A stretch of 64,000 bases of DNA from Rhizobacter sp. OV335 (GTDB lineage Bacteria; Pseudomonadota; Gammaproteobacteria; Burkholderiales; Burkholderiaceae_C). Below, one piece after another: positions 58,910-64,000 of this stretch; position 1 is the first letter of the stretch; every line of letters starts with the position of its first letter. Position numbers and translations under genes: made by a program. The stretch covers positions 62,001-126,000 of the forward strand of contig NZ_FRCQ01000014.1 of the NCBI RefSeq assembly GCF_900142965.1, read 5' to 3'. The notes under the pieces are model-generated. The model was not told where the DNA came from and did not search any database. It was given only the letters and a program-made list of their open reading frames with translations.

Positions 58910-59929
58910 GTGAGCATCATTGCCGTCGCCCAACGTGCGGGTGTGTCCATCGCCACCGTGTCGCGTGCCTTCAACTCGCCCGACCTCGTGATGCCGGCCA
59001 CGCGCCATGCCATCGAAGCCGCGGCGGATGCCTTGGGCTACGTGCCCAACCTGAGCGCGCGAACGCTGCGCACCAGCCGCAGCCACACGCTCGGCGTGCT
59101 GCTTCCGACCCTCTACAACCCGGTGTTCGCCGAGTGCCTCGCGGGCATCGCCGCGGCAGCGGCCGGCACCGGCTTCTCGATCCTGCCTGCCACGACCGAC
59201 TACGACGAGCGGCGCGAGCAACAGGGCGCGCGTGCCCTGCTGGCGCGCGCGGTCGACGGCGTGATCCTGACGGTGGCGAACGCCGCCGATTCGGCGACGC
59301 TCGATCACTTCAAGCGCGCCGGCGTGCCCTACGTGCTGGCCTACAACCGGCATGCGGACCACCCCTGCGTGTCGGTCGACGGCCGCGCCGCGATGCGCGA
59401 GCTGGTCGAACGGCTGCTGCGCGACGGCCACCGCCGCATCGCGATGTTCAGCGGCACGCTGGCCGCCTCCGACCGCGCGCGCCAGCGCTTCGAAGGCTAC
59501 GAGCAGGCGATGCAGGCGAGCGGCTGCGAGCGCGAGCTGATCGAGGTGCCCTTCGTCGTGTCGGCCGTCGACACGCTGGTCGAGCGCCTGCGCGCCCCGC
59601 AGCGCCCGACCGCGGTCGTCTGCTCGAACGACCTGCTGGCGGTGCGCTGCCTGCGGGCCGCCGCGCTGGCCGGGCTCGCGGTGCCGCGCGACCTCAGCGT
59701 GGTCGGCTTCGACGGCATCGGCATCGGCGCCGACCTCAGCCCGTCGCTCGCATCGATCGCGCAGCCCAACGAACGCATCGGCCACGAGTGCGTGCGGCTG
59801 CTGGTCGATGCCATCGAACGCAGCGAGCGGCCCTGCGCCGCCGACAGCCTGACGCTGGCGCACGAGCTGCGCGCCCTCGAATCGCTCGGCCCCGTTTTCC
59901 GCAAACCCACCCCTGGAGTACCCCGATGA
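58910..59929 (+). CDS. LacI-family transcriptional regulator
   Basis: 339 residues. N-terminal helix-turn-helix IAVAQRAGVSIATVSRAFNS and hinge helix NLSARTLRTSRSHTLGVLLPT; then a periplasmic-binding-like effector domain (VDGVILTVANAADSATLDHF, GHRRIAMFSGT, DLSVVGFDGIGIGADLSPSL). GTG is used as start. The stop overlaps the ATG of the solute-binding protein gene, so it is part of the operon it probably controls. The inducer is likely the substrate of the ABC importer. Confidence 0.9.
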   Translation: MSIIAVAQRAGVSIATVSRAFNSPDLVMPATRHAIEAAADALGYVPNLSARTLRTSRSHTLGVLLPTLYNPVFAECLAGIAAAAAGTGFSILPATTDYDERREQQGARALLARAVDGVILTVANAADSATLDHFKRAGVPYVLAYNRHADHPCVSVDGRAAMRELVERLLRDGHRRIAMFSGTLAASDRARQRFEGYEQAMQASGCERELIEVPFVVSAVDTLVERLRAPQRPTAVVCSNDLLAVRCLRAAALAGLAVPRDLSVVGFDGIGIGADLSPSLASIAQPNERIGHECVRLLVDAIERSERPCAADSLTLAHELRALESLGPVFRKPTPGVPR

Positions 59930-60933
59930 AACCCCTTCGCCTGATCCTTCGCGGCGTTGCCGCCGCCGCGCTGCTGGCCAGCGCCGGCGCGTTTGCGCAG
60001 ACCGCCATCTGCTACAACTGCCCGCCCGAATGGGCCGACTGGGCCAGCGAGCTGCGCGCGCTGAAAGACAAGACCGGCATCTCGGTGCCGCCCGACAACA
60101 AGAACTCCGGCCAGGCGCTCTCGCAGATGGTCGCCGAGAAGGCCAGCCCGGTCGCCGACGTCGCCTACTACGGCGTGACCTTCGGCATCCAGGCCAAGAA
60201 GGAAGGCGTGACCGCCGCGTACAAGCCTGCCGCGTGGGCCGAGATCCCCGACGGCCTGAAGGACCCCGAAGGCCACTGGTTCGCGATCCACTCCGGCACG
60301 CTCGGCTTCATGGTCAACGTCGACGCGCTGAAGGGCAAGCCGGTGCCGCGCAGCTGGGCCGACCTGCTGAAGCCGCAGTACAAGGGCCTGGTCGGCTACC
60401 TCGACCCGGCCTCGGCCTTCGTCGGCTATGTCGGCGCGGTCGCGGTGAACCAGGCGCGCGGCGGCACGCTCGACAACTTCACGCCCGGCATCGAGTACTT
60501 CAAGGCGCTGCAGAAGAACGAGCCGATCGTGCCGAAGCAGACCTCGTACGCGCGCGTGCTGTCGGGCGAGATCGCGATCCTGCTCGACTACGACTTCAAC
60601 GCCTACCGCGCGAAGTACAAGGACAAGGCCAACGTCGAGTTCGTGATCCCGGCCGAAGGCAGCGTGGTCGTGCCCTACGTGATGAGCCTCGCGGCCCGCA
60701 ACCCGAACGGCGACAACGGCCGCAAGATGCTCGACTTCGTGCTGTCGAACGAAGGCCAGGCGATCTGGGCCAATGCCTACCTGCGCCCGGTGCGTGCATC
60801 GGCGATGTCGAAGGACGCCCAGTCGCGCTTCCTGCCGGCCACCGAGTACGCCCGCGCCAAGACCGTCGACTACGTGAAGATGGCCGAGGTGCAGAAGGCC
60901 TTCTCCGAACGCTACCTGCGCGAAGCCCAGTGA
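59926..60933 (+). CDS. ABC importer periplasmic substrate-binding protein
   Basis: 335 residues. Sec signal peptide LILRGVAAAALLASAGAFAQ. The mature part has the class-1/iron-type binding fold (AfuA/PotD-like): VADVAYYGVTFGIQAKKEGV, AIHSGTLGFMVNVDALKGKP, WADLLKPQYKGLVGYLDPAS and YDFNAYRAKYKDKANVEFV. An early Cys pair (ICYNCPPEW) may form a disulfide. GGAG lies 9 bases before the ATG. Substrate is inferred from the phosphoesterase neighbour to be a phosphoester or phosphonate; the fold would also suit iron or polyamines. Confidence 0.88.
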   Translation: MKPLRLILRGVAAAALLASAGAFAQTAICYNCPPEWADWASELRALKDKTGISVPPDNKNSGQALSQMVAEKASPVADVAYYGVTFGIQAKKEGVTAAYKPAAWAEIPDGLKDPEGHWFAIHSGTLGFMVNVDALKGKPVPRSWADLLKPQYKGLVGYLDPASAFVGYVGAVAVNQARGGTLDNFTPGIEYFKALQKNEPIVPKQTSYARVLSGEIAILLDYDFNAYRAKYKDKANVEFVIPAEGSVVVPYVMSLAARNPNGDNGRKMLDFVLSNEGQAIWANAYLRPVRASAMSKDAQSRFLPATEYARAKTVDYVKMAEVQKAFSERYLREAQ

Positions 60934-61742
60934 TCGCAGCGGCTTGCCTGGCGCCGGCGGCGGCGCTGTTCGCGGCCTTCTGGTTGCTGCCGATGGCGCG
61001 GCTGGCCGCGCTGCCGGCTCTTGCCACAGGTACGGCCGGCGGCTGGTCGGCCTACGCCGCGGTACTGACCGAGCCGCGCTACCTGCGCAGCCTGCTGCAG
61101 ACCACCGGGCTCTCGCTCGCGGTCACCGCCGCGGCGCTGGCGCTGGCCGCCGGCGTCGGGCTGTACCTCGGGCGCCGGCGCTTCGCCGGGCGGCGGCTGC
61201 TGCTGTCGGTGCTAAGCCTGCCGCTGTCGTTCCCGGGCGTGGTCGTCGCGTTCTTCGTGATCCTGATCGGCGGGCGGCAAGGGCCGGTCGCGTCGCTCAC
61301 CGAATCGCTGTTCGGCGAGCGCATCACGTTCGCGTACGGCTTCATCGGGCTGTTCCTCGCGTACCTGTATTTCTCGATGCCGCGCGCGATCGCGGCGTTC
61401 ACCGCCGCGGCCGAGACGCTGGAGCCGCAGCTCGAAGAAGCGGCGCGCTCGCTCGGCGCGTCGCGCCGGCGGGTGCTGGTCGACGTGTGGCTGCCGGCGC
61501 TCGCGCCGACCGCGATGGCGACCGGCGCGATGATCTTCGCGACCGCGATGGGCGCCTTCGGCACCGCCTTCACGCTCGCCAGCCGCTTCGAGGTGCTGCC
61601 GATCACGATCTACAACGAGTTCACCAACTACGCGAACTTCGCGACCGCCGCGAGCCTGTCGCTGGCGCTCGGCGTGATGACCTGGGCGGTTCTGTTCATC
61701 GCCGCGCGGCTCGCGGCGCGGCCGGTCGCGGGCGTCGCATGA
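60930..61742 (+). CDS. ABC importer permease 1 (PotB-like)
   Basis: 270 residues, six membrane helices. The coupling loop EEAARSLGASRRRVLVDVWLPALAP holds the EAA motif (in parts: EEAARSLGAS...LPALAP). GTG start overlaps the stop of the binding-protein gene (GTGA). Helices include LQTTGLSLAVTAAALALAAG, LLLSVLSLPLSFPGVVVAFF. It forms a heterodimer with the next permease. Confidence 0.88.
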   Translation: MIAAACLAPAAALFAAFWLLPMARLAALPALATGTAGGWSAYAAVLTEPRYLRSLLQTTGLSLAVTAAALALAAGVGLYLGRRRFAGRRLLLSVLSLPLSFPGVVVAFFVILIGGRQGPVASLTESLFGERITFAYGFIGLFLAYLYFSMPRAIAAFTAAAETLEPQLEEAARSLGASRRRVLVDVWLPALAPTAMATGAMIFATAMGAFGTAFTLASRFEVLPITIYNEFTNYANFATAASLSLALGVMTWAVLFIAARLAARPVAGVA

Positions 61743-62527
61743 AGCGCATCGATTCGCCGTGGCTGCTCGCCACCACCGTGCTGGTGACCGCCTTCACCGT
61801 GCTGCCGATGCTGCTGTCCGTCAGCGCCGGCCTGGTCGACAACTTCAGCACCGGCCTGGCGAGCGGCTTCACGACGCGTTGGCTGCAGGAGGTCTGGGCG
61901 GTGTACGGCTCGACGGCCTGGAGTTCGCTCGCGCTCGCGCTGGCCTGCGTGGCCTGCACCCTGCTCGTCGGCGTGCCCTGCGCCTGGGCGCTCGCCGGCA
62001 GCCGCTCGCGGGCGGCCCGGGCGTTCGAGGAGCTGATCACGCTGCCGGTCGCAGTGCCGGGGCTGGCCACGGCGCTGGCGCTGATCCTCACCTACGGCAG
62101 CGTGCAGGGCTTTCGCCGCAGCTTCGCGTTCGTGCTGGTCGGCCACGTGGTGTTCACGCTGCCCTTCATGGTGCGCACCGTCGCCGCGGCGTTCCGGCGC
62201 GACGAGCTGGTGTCGCTCGACGAGGCGGCGCGCTCGCTCGGCGCGAGCTTCGTGCAGCGCTTCCTCGGCGTGCTGGTGCCGGCCGTGGCGCCCTCCATCG
62301 TCGCCGGCTGCCTGATGGTGTTCACGCTGTCGATGGGCGAGTTCAACCTGACCTGGATGCTGCACACGCCGCTGACGCGCACGCTGCCGGTCGGGCTGGC
62401 CGACAGCTATGCGTCGATGCGCATCGAGATCGGCTCGGCCTACACGCTGATCTTCTTCATCGTGATCCTGCCGGTGCTGTGGGGCATGCAGACGGTGGCG
62501 CATCGAATCGAGAGAAAACATGGCTGA
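61739..62527 (+). CDS. ABC importer permease 2 (PotC-like)
   Basis: 262 residues, six helices. EAA loop DEAARSLGASFVQRFLGVLVP, with helices such as LLATTVLVTAFTVLPMLLSV and TAWSSLALALACVACTLLVG. ATG overlaps the first permease stop by 4 bp, and its last 8 bases overlap the ATPase gene. It completes the membrane channel. Confidence 0.88.
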   Translation: MKRIDSPWLLATTVLVTAFTVLPMLLSVSAGLVDNFSTGLASGFTTRWLQEVWAVYGSTAWSSLALALACVACTLLVGVPCAWALAGSRSRAARAFEELITLPVAVPGLATALALILTYGSVQGFRRSFAFVLVGHVVFTLPFMVRTVAAAFRRDELVSLDEAARSLGASFVQRFLGVLVPAVAPSIVAGCLMVFTLSMGEFNLTWMLHTPLTRTLPVGLADSYASMRIEIGSAYTLIFFIVILPVLWGMQTVAHRIERKHG

Positions 62528-63569
62528 CGACACTCCCCCCACCCGCATCTCGGTGCTCGACTGCGCCAAGACCTACGGCCGCGCCGACCCCGCGCTGCAC
62601 CCTACCTCGCTGCAGGTCGAGCCGGGCGAGGTGCTGGCCTTGCTCGGCCCGTCCGGCTGCGGCAAGACCACGCTGCTGCGCGTGATCGCCGGACTGGTCG
62701 CACCGGACGCCGGCGGCCGCATCCGCTTCAACGACGAAGACGTGACGCAGCGCCCGATCGAGACGCGCGGCGTCGGCATGGTGTTCCAGCACTACGCGCT
62801 GTTTCCGCAGATGAGCGTCGAAGCCAACATCGGCTATGGCCTCGCGATCCGCCGCCTGCCGCGCGAGCAGGTGCGCCGGCGCGTTGGCGAACTGGTCGAC
62901 CTGGTGCGGCTGAACGGGCTGGAGCAGCGCCGGCCGGCCGAGCTGTCGGGCGGTCAGCGCCAGCGCGTCGCACTGGCGCGCGCGGTGGCAGTGCAGCCGC
63001 GCGTGCTGCTGCTCGACGAACCGCTGACGGCGCTCGACGCGAAGCTGAAGGAATCGGTGCGCAGCGAGCTCGCCGAGCTGTTGCGCCGGCTGCGCATCAC
63101 CGCCGTGCACGTGACGCACGACCAGCACGAGGCGATGGCGCTGGCCGACCGGCTGGCCGTGATGTGCGCCGGGCGCATCGTGCAGGTGGGCGATGCCGAG
63201 TCGCTGTACCGGCGGCCGGCGCACCCGTTCGTCGCCGAGTTCCTCGGGCGCGTCAACCGCCTTCGGCGCTGCGCGCAAGACGTGGCGGACGGCATCGTTC
63301 GCATCGCCGGCCAGGCGCTGCCCTGCCCGCCCGATTGCACCGCACCGGCCGAGCTGCTGCTGCGGCCCGAAGACATCGCGCTGCAGCCCGGCGGCCCGGT
63401 GCAGGTCACGCGCCGCGTGTTCCTCGGCGAGCGCGTGCAACTGCAGTTGCAAACGCCCGATCAAGGCGAGATCCTGTGCGAAGCCGGCAAGGAATCGCCC
63501 TTCGTGGCCGGCGATTTCGTCAGCCTGACCCTGACCCCCCGGCACCTGATGCCGGCCTGCGTGGAGTGA
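62520..63569 (+). CDS. ABC importer ATPase (PotA/FbpC-like)
   Basis: 349 residues. Walker A GPSGCGKT, Q-loop VFQHYALFPQM, signature LSGGQRQRVALARA, Walker B VLLLDEPLTALD, switch His VTHDQHEAM. The C-terminal TOBE domain (LLLRPEDIALQPGGPVQVTR, FLGERVQLQLQ) is typical of CUT/PotA ATPases and may be regulatory. Start ATG lies inside the permease gene (8-bp overlap). Confidence 0.92.
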   Translation: MADDTPPTRISVLDCAKTYGRADPALHPTSLQVEPGEVLALLGPSGCGKTTLLRVIAGLVAPDAGGRIRFNDEDVTQRPIETRGVGMVFQHYALFPQMSVEANIGYGLAIRRLPREQVRRRVGELVDLVRLNGLEQRRPAELSGGQRQRVALARAVAVQPRVLLLDEPLTALDAKLKESVRSELAELLRRLRITAVHVTHDQHEAMALADRLAVMCAGRIVQVGDAESLYRRPAHPFVAEFLGRVNRLRRCAQDVADGIVRIAGQALPCPPDCTAPAELLLRPEDIALQPGGPVQVTRRVFLGERVQLQLQTPDQGEILCEAGKESPFVAGDFVSLTLTPRHLMPACVE

Positions 63570-63576
63570 TGCACCG

Positions 63577-64000
63577 ATGATCAAGACGCTTGTCCAACTC
63601 AGCGACCCGCACATCAAGCTGCCCGGCGCGCGAGCCTATGGCCGCGTCGACACCGCACGGTTTCTTCGCCAGGCGGTGCAAGCGGTGCGGCGGCTCCAGC
63701 AGGCACCGACCGCGGTGGTCGTCACCGGCGACCTGACCGACTTCGGCCGGCCCGACGAGTACGCGCACCTGCGCGAGCTGCTGCAGCCGATCGACTGCCC
63801 GCTGTACCTGATGCCCGGCAACCACGATGACCGCGAGGCGCTGCGCGACAGCTTTCCGGCGCACGGCTACCTGCGCCACGGATCGCCGTTCATCCAGTAC
63901 GCGATCGACCTCGGCGGGCTGCGGCTGGTCGCGGTCGACACCGTCGTGCCGCGTGAGTCGCATGGCGAGGTGTGCGCGGCGCGCGTCGACCAGCTGGCGC
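63577..64000 (+). CDS. Metallophosphoesterase (CpdA/GpdQ-like), 5' part
   Basis: The frame runs off the right edge, so about the first 141 residues are present. QLSDPHIKLPG (Asp-x-His metal site), VVTGDLTDFGRPDEYAHL (GDxxD) and MPGNHDDREALRD (GNHD) are the first three metal-binding blocks of calcineurin-like phosphodiesterases; the later HxH blocks lie outside. It starts 7 bp after the ATPase gene. As the last visible gene of the importer operon it probably hydrolyses the imported phosphodiester. The ATG giving MIKTLVQLSD is the only good start. Confidence 0.85.
   Translation, partial: MIKTLVQLSDPHIKLPGARAYGRVDTARFLRQAVQAVRRLQQAPTAVVVTGDLTDFGRPDEYAHLRELLQPIDCPLYLMPGNHDDREALRDSFPAHGYLRHGSPFIQYAIDLGGLRLVAVDTVVPRESHGEVCAARVDQLA

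Overview
The window is one stretch of very GC-rich bacterial DNA, coding on both strands with many ATGA/GTGA stop-start overlaps. The gene families (TctD/TctE/TctB/TctA, DUF3597, TIGR02270/DUF2169/DUF4150 module) and the interspersed TTCGACA(G/A)GCTCAG-type repeats point to a betaproteobacterium of the Burkholderiales, in the broad Rubrivivax/Leptothrix/Piscinibacter area. This placement is an inference. I saw no rRNA, tRNA, CRISPR array or insertion sequence.

Layout. 1-3.4 kb: the 3' end of an amidase gene, a leftward ArsR / AHSA1-like / GFA operon with a palindromic operator, and a leucine-rich-repeat protein kinase. 3.4-8.5 kb: a rightward five-gene cassette with coupled reading frames (glycosyltransferase, ABC exporter, pyruvyltransferase-like, sulfotransferase, 2OG-Fe(II) oxygenase-like), probably for making and exporting a decorated surface or secreted molecule. 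8.6-9.5 kb: a secreted beta-helix protein.

9.5-41.9 kb: the centrepiece, a leftward extracellular contractile injection system (eCIS, Afp/PVC-type phage-tail-like particle) of about 31 kb. In transcription order: a 94-aa protein, sheath, tube, a gp26-like zinc-motif protein, a Pro/Ala-rich protein, the DUF4255 cap, AAA+ ATPase, an 84-aa protein, a Pvc7-like protein, a repeat-filled gap, LysM protein, gpD-like and gpV-like spike parts, a 98-aa protein, gp25, two gpJ-like baseplate proteins, a tail-protein-I/beta-helix fusion, a 1250-aa DUF6519/beta-helix protein, a 243-aa protein, and five tandem cargo candidates. All five carry the same N-terminal CxCGGxCPRC module and have different C-terminal domains, one with a metzincin-type zinc motif and one with a plain HExxH. 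Upstream sit a matching sigma-54 promoter, two enhancer-like palindromes and a sigma-54 activator gene, so the control circuit of the injection system can be read from the sequence.

42.2-46.3 kb: a two-component system (TctD/TctE-like) followed by TctB and TctA, preceded by two coupled mini-ORFs. 46.5-53.7 kb: a type VI secretion cargo module (DUF6484, TIGR02270, DUF2169, ketosynthase-like, PAAR-like DUF4150) ending in a putative deaminase toxin (HAE...PCPTC) and two tandem related proteins that are likely immunity factors. 53.8-54.4 kb: a MazE/MazF pair with a palindromic promoter. 54.5-56.6 kb: DUF3597 protein, a frame-broken kelch pseudogene, and an Ig-like/PPC lipoprotein. 56.6-58.8 kb: a large Ser/Thr/Pro-led protein with a TTCG-N16-TTCG (hrpII-like) box upstream, a candidate type III effector. 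58.9-64 kb: a LacI regulator, a complete ABC importer and the start of a metallophosphoesterase gene, probably for uptake and hydrolysis of a phosphoester.
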